Shown here one piece after another: positions 1 to 5,689 of a DNA stretch of 14,439 nucleotides. How positions within the stretch are numbered: the first letter of the stretch is position 1; each line of letters begins with the position of its first letter. The position numbers were made by a program, and so were the translations under genes. The notes under the pieces were generated by a model. That model ran no database searches. It worked only from the letters and a program-made list of their open reading frames with translations, and was not told the origin of the DNA. Origin of the DNA: an uncultured Pseudoclavibacter sp. (lineage in GTDB: Bacteria; Actinomycetota; Actinomycetes; Actinomycetales; Microbacteriaceae); contig CAMIMS010000046.1 of assembly GCA_946221025.1 (NCBI GenBank), forward strand, positions 1 through 14,439, written 5' to 3'.

Positions 1-376
1 GGTTCGACGAGTCGGCGAGGATGCGCTGCTCGTGCGGGTGGCGGCGCGGCAGCCGCCAGGTGCCGATGGGCTCAGCGACCTCGAATGATTCTGCGGGCAC
101 CTCATCCGCGAAAATCATCGGCCGGTAGTTCCGCCGCTCGGGGTTGCCGGATGCGGATGCGGATGCGAACGCGGCCTTTCGCGCCCGCTCGGTCATCGCC
201 GTCGGGGCACTTCGGGTTTCCGGCTGGTTCGCGCGCTGGCGGGCGGGCCCCGCGGGTGTCGCGATGGATGCGCCGTTCGCCTCGGGGGAGCGGTCGCGGT
301 CGAAGATGGCGAGTTCGTTCAGCAGAGCAGCCGGGTCGGGACGCGAATCGTCCTGCTGCGGGCTGAAGAACACCAT
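1..376 (-). CDS. Hypothetical protein, N-terminal 125 residues (runs off the window)
   Basis: An open reading frame starts with ATG at 376 and reads leftward without a stop to base 1. The start is MVFFSPQQDDSRPDPAALLN, and GGGAG lies 9 nt upstream as a ribosome-binding site. Residues 30-75 are low-complexity (Ala, Arg, Ser, Pro rich) and include an ASASAS run encoded by tandem GGATGC hexamers on the plus strand near 149-166. After that comes a more ordered-looking stretch, NYRPMIFADEVPAESFEVAEP, then IGTWRLPRRHPHEQRILADS. No signal peptide or membrane segment is visible in this part. I do not recognise the family. It lies 84 bp downstream of the sugar kinase on the same strand, so co-transcription is possible, though a hairpin sits between them. 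It could be a DNA- or RNA-associated protein with a disordered N-terminus, but nothing in the sequence fixes that. Confidence 0.7.
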   Translation of the reverse strand, partial: MVFFSPQQDDSRPDPAALLNELAIFDRDRSPEANGASIATPAGPARQRANQPETRSAPTAMTERARKAAFASASASGNPERRNYRPMIFADEVPAESFEVAEPIGTWRLPRRHPHEQRILADSSN

Positions 377-403
377 TCCTTGATTCTCCCGCATTCGGGT
401 CGG

Positions 404-429
404 GCTCGTCGGGTGACGCCCCGACGAGC
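404..429 (-). terminator. Hairpin between kinase and downstream gene, possible terminator
   Basis: A perfect 10-bp inverted repeat, GCTCGTCGGG (404-413) and CCCGACGAGC (420-429), encloses a 6-nt loop. It lies about 30 bp beyond the stop codon of the kinase. No T-run follows on the minus strand, so it may only weaken read-through or stabilise the 3' end of the kinase mRNA. Confidence 0.4.
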
Positions 430-460
430 GCGATGCGCGAACGCGCGCGAACCGCTCCGC

Positions 461-1495
461 CTACGGGTGGTCGAAGAACTTCGTCGGTTCTTCGAGCTTG
501 CGGCTCGGGTCGGGCTCGGAGGTGACAGGCTCGGGCAGGTCGTCGAGCGATTCGAGAATCGTCGTCGGCAGGCTCACGCACAGCGCCCCGAACGCCACCG
601 CCTTCTCCAAGCCTTCGCGCAGGTGCAGTTCTGGCAGGTCGCCGTGGTCCTCACGCCCGCCCGATCCCGTCTCCGGTACCGACCAGCCGAGGAACCCGGC
701 GAGGGTCGCATCCCCCGCACCGGTGGTGTTGACGACCTTCGGTGCCTTCGCGAGGCCCCAGATCGCTTCGTTCTCGGTCATTGCGATCGCGCCATCGCCA
801 CCCATCGACACGAGCGCCGCTTCCAGCCCGGTGTTGCTGATGAGGTCGCGGGCCGCATCCATCACGTCGCCCACCGTTTCGAGGTGGCGGCCAACGAGAG
901 TCGCGAGCTCATCCGCGTTCGGCTTGATGAGGTTGACCAGGCCCGATTTCGTCCACGTCTCGAGCGAGTCGCCGCTCGAGTCGAACGCGACGCGGGTGCC
1001 AAGCTCGCGCGCCCGCTCGAACAGACGCTGCAGGTCCACGCGCTCACCTCCCGGTTCCGTGCCGGCGTAGCGGGGGATGGAGCCGGAGACCACGAGCCAG
1101 TCAGCCCGCAGGTTCTGAATCTCGGTGATCGTCATATCGACGGTGGCTTCCCAGTCGTCGCGGGGAACCGGTACCGCGCGCTGGTTGATGTTCGTGGTGC
1201 GTCCGTCTTCTTCGAGGATCGCGGTGTTCACGCGCATCCGCCCGGGAATGCTTTTGAGGCGAAGGATGTGGGGATGCGGCGTGCGAAACAGCAGGTGCTC
1301 ATCCTCGCGGCCGATCGGCAGCACCGCGCTCGTGGGAACGCCCGCCAACCGAAGGCTGCGCGAGACGTTCAGCCCCTTACCCGAGAGGAACTCCTGAATC
1401 TCGCGCGCCCGGTTCACCTTGCCGGTGTCGAACGAGTCGAGCAGGTAGATGCGGTCGATCACGGGTGCGGGGGTGAGTGAGACGACGGCGGCCAT
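461..1495 (-). CDS. PfkB-family carbohydrate kinase, 1-phosphofructokinase/hexose kinase type
   Basis: This 344-residue protein is a ribokinase/PfkB-fold ATP-dependent sugar or sugar-phosphate kinase, probably cytosolic. ATG at 1495 is chosen because AGGAAGG lies 6 nt upstream and the product then starts MAAVVSLTPAPVIDRIYLLD, the usual start of this family; the open frame extends further upstream but without a ribosome-binding site. Visible motifs are the substrate-side SGKGLNVSRSLRLAG (about residues 38-52), IKPNADEL (190-197) typical of the FruK/LacC/PfkB subgroup, and NTTGAGDATLAGFLGW (256-271) with the predicted catalytic Asp262 and anion-hole GAGD. Length is slightly above the usual 310-320 because of an acidic insert after the GAGD helix (about 271-293) and a charged C-terminal tail. 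The likely substrates are fructose-1-phosphate, tagatose-6-phosphate or fructose-6-phosphate; the sequence alone does not decide. No PTS or DeoR gene is adjacent. GAAAC/GTTTC half-sites upstream suggest repression by a sugar-responsive regulator. Confidence 0.9.
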   Translation of the reverse strand: MAAVVSLTPAPVIDRIYLLDSFDTGKVNRAREIQEFLSGKGLNVSRSLRLAGVPTSAVLPIGREDEHLLFRTPHPHILRLKSIPGRMRVNTAILEEDGRTTNINQRAVPVPRDDWEATVDMTITEIQNLRADWLVVSGSIPRYAGTEPGGERVDLQRLFERARELGTRVAFDSSGDSLETWTKSGLVNLIKPNADELATLVGRHLETVGDVMDAARDLISNTGLEAALVSMGGDGAIAMTENEAIWGLAKAPKVVNTTGAGDATLAGFLGWSVPETGSGGREDHGDLPELHLREGLEKAVAFGALCVSLPTTILESLDDLPEPVTSEPDPSRKLEEPTKFFDHP

Positions 1496-1649
1496 CAAAT
1501 GCCTTCCTAGTTGACGTGACGTGTGCGCGGTGGTGCTCGGCCGACCGTATCGAGGCCGAGTGAACCGGATGCGGGGAGGCTGGTGGATGCGTTCAGGTTC
1601 GGACGTGACTCCATTTCGAGGGAAGCTCCTCAATCCACGACACACATAA

Positions 1650-1697
1650 CGAAACATGAATAAGTCAATAGAAACGTGCATTCCGCTGATACGTTTC
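1650..1697. promoter_or_regulatory. Cluster of GAAAC/GTTTC half-sites in the kinase/nuclease divergent region
   Basis: The arms GAAACGT (1671-1677) and ACGTTTC (1691-1697) form a perfect 7-bp inverted repeat with a 13-bp spacer. A third half-site, CGAAACATG, lies at 1650-1658. A TTGACT -35-like hexamer on the minus strand (1663-1668) sits between them. GAAACG-type half-sites are characteristic of LacI-family operators, so binding of a sugar regulator controlling the kinase is plausible. The stretch is clearly more AT-rich than its surroundings. No -10 at ideal spacing was found for either direction. Confidence 0.4.
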
Positions 1698-1727
1698 GAA
1701 TACTGATCGTGGATGGAAGGACCCGGC

Positions 1728-2813
1728 ATGGGACTCGAACAGGCCGTCGCTCAACTCGCCCGCAAGGTCACTGATCTCAAGCCGATCATCGAGACAGAAG
1801 AAGCTACGAAGACGGCCTTCATCATTCCGTTCATCTCAACGGTCCTCGGATACGACGTCACCGATCCGCGCGAGGTCATCCCGGAGTACACCGCCGACGT
1901 TGGTACGAAGAAGGGGGAGAAGGTCGACTTCGCCATCAAGTCGGGCGAGGACTTCCGCTTCCTCATCGAGTGCAAAAAGATTGGTGCCCCACTCGACATC
2001 AACCATGCAAGCCAGCTCGTTCGGTACTTCAATGTCACCGACACCGAGTTCGCGATCCTCACGAATGGCGAAGTGTATGAGTTCTACACTCAGCTTGATC
2101 GCGCGAACAGGATGGATGAGAAGCCGTTCCTGACCCTCGACCTCGCCAACATTGATGCCCGCACCTTCCCCCACCTCGAGAAGGTCACCAAGGATAACTT
2201 CGACTCCCAGACCGTCATGGCCATGGCGGAAGAGCTCAAGTACGTCTCCGAGCTTCGTAAAGTTGTGGCGCGCGAGTTCAAGGAACCAAGTGTAGAACTC
2301 GTTCGCCTTTTTGCGACGCAAGTCACCTCGCAGCGAATGACAGCTCAGGTGATCGAGCGGTTCACTACACTCACCCACACTGCAATGAGTCAATATGTGC
2401 GCGATGAGGTGAATCGGCGGCTCCGCTCCGCGCAGGATCTCGAAGACCCAGAGGGGGTCGAGATTATATCGGGTGGTGCCACACCGGACACTGCGCCAGA
2501 CATTGTCGATGACGGAATCATCACCACTGAGGAAGAGATTCAGGCCTACGGGGTGATCAGAGCAATCTGCTGTTCGATCGTCCCCGCGAAAGATATTTAT
2601 CTGCGCGACGCAAAGAGCTATTGCGCCATCCTCTACGAGGACAACAACCGGAAGCCGATCGCTCGTCTGCTGATGGACCGCAAAGTCCCTCGGATCATTA
2701 TCTTTACCCCTGAGAAGGAAGAAGAGGTGTTCGATCTCGAAGGCGGCGTTGAGGACATCTACAACTACGCAGACAAGCTTCGCGCTCGAGTTGCGGCGCT
2801 TACCAGCGAGTGA
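1728..2813 (+). CDS. Stand-alone HsdR-N-like PD-(D/E)XK nuclease
   Basis: This 361-residue protein resembles the N-terminal nuclease domain of type I restriction HsdR (HSDR_N family), without the SF2 helicase part. I use ATG at 1728 because AAGGA ends 6 nt before it; an in-frame ATG at 1713 would add five residues. Residues 1-130 carry the nuclease core: acidic residues near E22/E25, VDFAI with D67, and IECKK with E81 and K83, the expected PD-(D/E)XK set. Residues about 150-245 look helical. A separate C-terminal domain (about 268-361) contains YLRDAKSYCAILYEDNNRKP and a final VEDIYNYADKL; I recall this combination from solitary genes annotated as type I restriction proteins. No hsdM, hsdS or methylase is adjacent, so classical restriction is unlikely from this locus alone. 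Codon use is looser and GC lower than in neighbouring genes, suggesting acquisition. A role in defence or DNA processing is inference. Confidence 0.8.
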   Translation: MGLEQAVAQLARKVTDLKPIIETEEATKTAFIIPFISTVLGYDVTDPREVIPEYTADVGTKKGEKVDFAIKSGEDFRFLIECKKIGAPLDINHASQLVRYFNVTDTEFAILTNGEVYEFYTQLDRANRMDEKPFLTLDLANIDARTFPHLEKVTKDNFDSQTVMAMAEELKYVSELRKVVAREFKEPSVELVRLFATQVTSQRMTAQVIERFTTLTHTAMSQYVRDEVNRRLRSAQDLEDPEGVEIISGGATPDTAPDIVDDGIITTEEEIQAYGVIRAICCSIVPAKDIYLRDAKSYCAILYEDNNRKPIARLLMDRKVPRIIIFTPEKEEEVFDLEGGVEDIYNYADKLRARVAALTSE

Positions 2814-2848
2814 TTCGGACGAAAGAGACCAGGCGCGGCTCTCTTCTT

Positions 2849-2899
2849 CTCGTCGCCAGACGAGGTAGAGGCAAGGCGCGCATCGCGCGCACCCCTTGC
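2849..2899. other. Two consecutive hairpins between nuclease gene and rplJ promoter
   Basis: CTCGTC (2849-2854) and GACGAG (2859-2864) form a 6-bp stem with loop GCCA. Directly after, GCAAG (2871-2875) pairs with CTTGC (2895-2899) around an inner GCGCGC/GCGCGC stem (2876-2881, 2885-2890). They sit 35-86 bp past the nuclease stop. Neither is followed by a T-run, so they are at best non-canonical terminators for the nuclease transcript. The second one overlaps the -35 of the rplJ promoter candidate. Confidence 0.4.
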
Positions 2900-2925
2900 G
2901 GGGCTGCATCCGCGTGACGTATGCT
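2896..2925 (+). promoter_or_regulatory. Candidate promoter of the rplJ-rplL operon
   Basis: TTGCGG (2896-2901), an 18-bp gap and TATGCT (2920-2925) give a reasonable vegetative promoter. Transcription would start near 2932, leaving a leader of about 210 nt before rplJ. That fits the structured leader and attenuator that follow. Confidence 0.5.
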
Positions 2926-2931
2926 CATCTG

Positions 2932-3075
2932 AGCCTTAGACCGCTGGATCTCGTGCGTGCACGAGCGAAGGTCCGCCACTTGGACGTCCCGCGCAGGTTG
3001 CCTAGCTGAATGCATCCATGCATCTTGCATGTGTTGTTGCCTCACGCTCCGGTGTCCTGCGCCGGAGCGTTTTTC
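2932..3075 (+). ncRNA. Ribosomal protein L10 leader (rplJ mRNA leader)
   Basis: The roughly 200-nt untranslated leader of rplJ is highly structured. GACC (2939-2942) pairs with GGTC (2970-2973) around an asymmetric internal loop (GCTGGAT / CGAA) and an inner hairpin CTCGTG-CGTG-CACGAG (2950-2965). It then runs through an AGGTTGCCTAGCTGAATGC-like segment to the intrinsic terminator at 3044-3074. A stem with an internal loop or kink, followed by an attenuator, is the architecture of the L10 leader that the L10(L7/L12) complex binds to control its own synthesis. The family call rests on position and architecture, not on a covariance-model match. Confidence 0.55.
3044..3074 (+). terminator. Intrinsic terminator/attenuator in the rplJ leader
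   Basis: ACGCTCCGG (3044-3052) and CCGGAGCGT (3062-3070) form a perfect 9-bp stem with a 9-nt loop, and five T residues (3070-3074) follow. It lies 67 bp before the rplJ start codon with no gene in between. It therefore most likely attenuates transcription into rplJ-rplL rather than ending an upstream gene. Confidence 0.75.
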
Positions 3076-3141
3076 GTTGCGGCCCGTCAGCGGTGCGGGC
3101 GGGCGCATGCTCGCTCGCGCAACGGAATAGAGAGGAATGCC

Positions 3142-3657
3142 ATGGCGACCAAGGAAGCAACCGTCGCCGAGCTCACGGAGAAATTCGAGAGCGCGGACGC
3201 CGTAATGCTGACTGAGTACCGCGGCCTCACCGTGGCGCAGCTCAAGGATCTGCGCCGCTCGATGGGTGAGGACGCCACGTACGCCGTGGTGAAGAACACG
3301 CTGGCCAAGATCGCGGCGAACAACGCCGGAATCACCGCCTTCGACGACCAACTCGAAGGCCCGAGCGCGATCGCGTTCGTGAACGGTGACCCGGTGAACG
3401 TCGCCAAGGCTCTGCGTGACTTCGCCAAGGACAACCCTCTCCTGGTGATCAAGGGCGGTTTCTTTGACGGAAACCCGCTCACCCCGGAAGAGGTCAACAA
3501 GCTCGCCGACCTCGAGTCCCGCGAGACGCTGCTTGCCAAGCTGGCCGGCGCGTTCAAGGGCTCGCTGTTCGGTGCCGCGTACATGTTCACTGCGCCCGCG
3601 TCGAAGGCCGTTCGCACGGTCGACGCGCTGCGCGACAAGCAGGAAGCCGCGAACTAG
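3142..3657 (+). CDS. rplJ: 50S ribosomal protein L10
   Basis: L10 (171 residues) is the base of the ribosomal stalk. It binds 23S rRNA together with L11 and carries L7/L12 dimers on its C-terminal helix, and so helps recruit translational GTPases. The N-terminal MATKEATVAELTEKFESADA, followed by MLTEYRGLTVAQLKDLRR, NTLAKIAA and the segment from GPSAIAF through the LRDFAKDNPLLVIKGGF region, is typical of the family. The Ala-rich C-terminus (residues about 140-171) is the L12-binding helix. Start 3142 has AGAGGA ending 5 nt upstream. An in-frame ATG at 3010 is rejected because it would force translation through the attenuator hairpin. rplL follows after 42 bp in the same operon. Regulation is probably autogenous through the upstream leader. 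Confidence 0.97.
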   Translation: MATKEATVAELTEKFESADAVMLTEYRGLTVAQLKDLRRSMGEDATYAVVKNTLAKIAANNAGITAFDDQLEGPSAIAFVNGDPVNVAKALRDFAKDNPLLVIKGGFFDGNPLTPEEVNKLADLESRETLLAKLAGAFKGSLFGAAYMFTAPASKAVRTVDALRDKQEAAN

Positions 3658-3699
3658 TCCTTCTGGATTCGCGACATCAACCCAACAAAGGAGAAACCC

Positions 3700-4092
3700 A
3701 TGGCCAAGCTCACCGCTGACGAGCTCATTGACGCGTTCAAGGAACTGACCCTCATCGAGCTCTCGGAGTTCGTCAAGAAGTTCGAGGAGACCTTCGAGGT
3801 CACCGCCGCTGCCCCGGTCGCCGTTGCTGGCGCTGCCCCGGCTGCCGCCGGTGGCGACGCGGGCGCTGCCGCCGAGGAGAAGGACGAGTTCGACGTCATC
3901 CTCGAGGCTGCCGGCGACAAGAAGATCCAGGTCATCAAGGAGGTCCGCAGCCTTACCTCGCTCGGCCTCGGCGAGGCGAAGGCGCTCGTGGACGGCGCCC
4001 CGAAGCCCGTGCTCGAGGGTGTCAACAAGGAAGACGCCGAGAAGGCGAAGGAAGCCCTCGAGGGCGCCGGCGCCACCGTCACCCTCAAGTAA
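3700..4092 (+). CDS. rplL: 50S ribosomal protein L7/L12
   Basis: L7/L12 (130 residues) is the multicopy flexible stalk protein that contacts EF-Tu, EF-G, IF2 and RF3. The N-terminal dimerisation region (residues 1-33, MAKLTADELIDAFKELTLIE) anchors it on L10. An Ala/Gly/Pro hinge spans about 35-60. The C-terminal globular domain (about 62-130) contains EFDVILEAAGDKKIQVIKEVR and the factor-binding helix region LGLGEAKALVDGAPKPV. The commoner TGLGL reads TSLGL here. AAAGGAG lies 6-7 nt before the start. It is co-transcribed with rplJ and ends at a strong terminator. Confidence 0.98.
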   Translation: MAKLTADELIDAFKELTLIELSEFVKKFEETFEVTAAAPVAVAGAAPAAAGGDAGAAAEEKDEFDVILEAAGDKKIQVIKEVRSLTSLGLGEAKALVDGAPKPVLEGVNKEDAEKAKEALEGAGATVTLK

Positions 4093-4127
4093 AACCCCTC
4101 GCGCTCGACGCATTGCGTCACGCAGGA

Positions 4128-4175
4128 AACGCCGCTGGGCGTCGCACCTTCGGGAGCGGCGCCCAGCGGCGTTTT
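4128..4175 (+). terminator. Terminator of the rplJ-rplL operon
   Basis: AACGCCGCTGGGCG (4128-4141) and its exact complement (4160-4173) form a 14-bp stem. The 18-nt loop can pair further around CTTCGG. The stem ends in TTTT (4172-4175). It starts 35 bp after the rplL stop. Confidence 0.88.
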
Positions 4176-4266
4176 CGCGCGCTTGAACGGCGCACTTGCG
4201 CAGCGAGTTTTCGCGTTGGTGTGGATCGCCTGAAATCCGCATCCCGGCGGGCGACTCGCGCTCTCC

Positions 4267-4321
4267 ACAACCGCACAGGTTGTTCTCGCGAAATCTTGAT
4301 CTTTCCGTTACAGTTCATGCC
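4267..4321 (+). promoter_or_regulatory. Leaderless-type promoter of the first LAXTG protein, with an inverted repeat
   Basis: TACAGT (4309-4314) ends 7 nt before the ATG at 4322, which places the transcription start at or next to the start codon. No Shine-Dalgarno is present. ACAACC (4267-4272) and GGTTGT (4278-4283) form an inverted repeat in the -25 to -55 zone and may be an operator. No good -35 is visible. Confidence 0.5.
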
Positions 4322-5494
4322 ATGCGTACTGACACTGACCTCTTCCAGCTTCGCGCTCGACTCGCGTCGGGCGTCGTGGCCGCGGGCATCGTGGCCGGCT
4401 CGGTTGCGTTCGCCACCCCGGCATTCGCGACCGAGACCGAAACCGAGACCCCGGCTCCCACCGCCACCGCCGAGGAAACCAACGCTCCTGCCGTTGACGG
4501 CAAGACCACCAACACTCCGGTTCCGGACCTCTCCGAGGTCTGCGACGTTGACGAGTGGATCAAGTCCGACCGCGGCGGCGACTTCATGGACGCCTCGGAC
4601 CGTCACGAGTTCGCCACGAACGAGATCAAGTGGGAAGAGTTCAGCAAGGGCGAGGGCCTGCGCGTCGCCATGAACGTCCAGATCATCAAGCAGAAGGTGA
4701 GCGACCTCGAGGCCGCCCAGTGGCGTGCGTGGCTGGTTGGCGCGCCGAACACCGACCCCTTCGAGCTCGAGGTCGCCGGTTCGGGTGCCCAGACATTCAC
4801 CATCCCCGTTGACGGTGAAGAGCCGTACCACAACGTGTACCTCAAGCCCAAGGCTGGCGCCGTCATCCCTGAGCTTCAGGAAGGCAACACCTACCGCGTC
4901 ATCATCGGTCGCGCCGACAAGAAGCCGTGCGACGAGGGCTTCACCGTTGACGACGTGCAGCTCAAGATCACCGACGGCATCCGCCGCGCCTCGTCGTTCA
5001 CCGTCGAGAAGAGCCGCTACACGCAGACCGAGAGCATCCCGGGCGTTGTCTGGACCCTCGAGGGCCTGACCAAGAACGCCAAGGTCAAGATCTCGATCCA
5101 GAAGCCCGACAACTCGGTCGAGGTCATCGCTGACGACTACACCGCGAACGCGGAGGGACGACTCACCAACGCGATCGTTTACAGCGAAGAGGTCACCGAC
5201 ATCAAGAAGCCGTGGATCATCGGCGACTACGTGATCATCGCTGAGGACGAGTACGGCTACAAGTACGAGGTTCCGTTCTCGGTCGTCGCTGACGACGCGG
5301 CTGCTCCGACTCCGAGCGAGACCACCAACTCGAACGTTGAGCAGGTTTCGACCGGCAGCAACAACAACAGCTCGAGCGGCCTCGCCAGCACCGGTTCGGA
5401 GATCGACGCCTTCGGCCCGGCTGGTCTCGCGCTCGTCGGTGTCATTGCCGGCGCCGGCCTCATCGCGGCTCGCCGCTTCCGCGCCGACGCGTAG
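4322..5494 (+). CDS. Secreted wall-anchored surface protein with LASTG sorting signal
   Basis: This 390-residue protein is exported and probably linked to peptidoglycan. The N-terminus (MRTDTDLFQLRARLASGVVA) is a Sec signal peptide with predicted cleavage after AFA at residue 36, followed by a Thr/Glu/Pro linker. Two Cys residues, in SEVCDVDEW and KKPCDEGF, could form one extracellular disulfide. The central region (about 60-335) has alternating beta-like strands; its second half (VVWTLEGLTKNAKVKISIQK, later GDYVIIAEDEYGY) reads like an Ig-like domain, but I do not recognise the family. A Ser/Asn/Thr linker leads to LASTG (354-358), a hydrophobic segment (about 364-383) and an ARRFR tail. LAXTG is the motif associated with class E sortases of Actinobacteria. 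ATG 4322 is chosen because the signal peptide starts there and a -10 box lies 7 nt upstream. A perfect terminator follows. Function could be adhesion or wall structure; this is unproven. Confidence 0.88.
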   Translation: MRTDTDLFQLRARLASGVVAAGIVAGSVAFATPAFATETETETPAPTATAEETNAPAVDGKTTNTPVPDLSEVCDVDEWIKSDRGGDFMDASDRHEFATNEIKWEEFSKGEGLRVAMNVQIIKQKVSDLEAAQWRAWLVGAPNTDPFELEVAGSGAQTFTIPVDGEEPYHNVYLKPKAGAVIPELQEGNTYRVIIGRADKKPCDEGFTVDDVQLKITDGIRRASSFTVEKSRYTQTESIPGVVWTLEGLTKNAKVKISIQKPDNSVEVIADDYTANAEGRLTNAIVYSEEVTDIKKPWIIGDYVIIAEDEYGYKYEVPFSVVADDAAAPTPSETTNSNVEQVSTGSNNNSSSGLASTGSEIDAFGPAGLALVGVIAGAGLIAARRFRADA

Positions 5495-5518
5495 TCACGC
5501 TCGCGCATCCAGCGCTCA

Positions 5519-5554
5519 AACCGCCCCGCTGAACACCCGTTCAGCGGGGCGGTT
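5519..5554 (+). terminator. Terminator after the LASTG protein
   Basis: A perfect 16-bp stem (5519-5534 with 5539-5554) has a 4-nt ACCC loop, 24 bp after the stop codon. CCCGTTT follows, so the T-tract is weak, but the stem is very stable. It separates this gene from the next surface-protein gene. Confidence 0.82.
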
Positions 5555-5652
5555 CCCGTTTCCTGCAAGGCACCGGAGGCAGATGGGATGCGGTGAAGAG
5601 ACGGGGAACAGGCTCTGCAACCGATCAACACGGCCACGAGCGTTATGAGTTT

Positions 5653-5689
5653 TAGACATTTGCGTGATGTCTTTGTTATATTTCGCGCC
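5653..5689 (+). promoter_or_regulatory. Leaderless promoter of the second LAXTG protein with overlapping inverted repeat
   Basis: TAGACA (5653-5658), an 18-bp gap and TATATT (5677-5682) form a near-consensus promoter. The -10 ends 7 nt before ATG 5690 and no Shine-Dalgarno is present. AGACAT (5654-5659) and ATGTCT (5667-5672) form a perfect inverted repeat covering the -35 and spacer, well placed for a repressor. The region is much more AT-rich than the genes around it. Confidence 0.65.

Noticed and set aside
380..1480. Long plus-strand reading frame opposite the sugar kinase
   Set aside because: It is Arg/His-rich with no recognisable motif and no ribosome-binding site. It is the antisense of a kinase whose motifs are intact.
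1836..2909. Long minus-strand reading frame opposite the nuclease
   Set aside because: The translation is atypical. The opposite strand carries the PD-(D/E)XK motifs and a good Shine-Dalgarno.
3010..3141. N-terminal extension of rplJ from an upstream ATG
   Set aside because: It would translate the attenuator stem-loop and gives a non-conserved Cys/Arg-rich leader. The start at 3142 has AGAGGA and the family N-terminus.
2800..4242. 480-codon minus-strand frame opposite rplJ-rplL
   Set aside because: It is fully antisense to two certain ribosomal protein genes and their regulatory hairpins. High GC makes such long shadow frames common.
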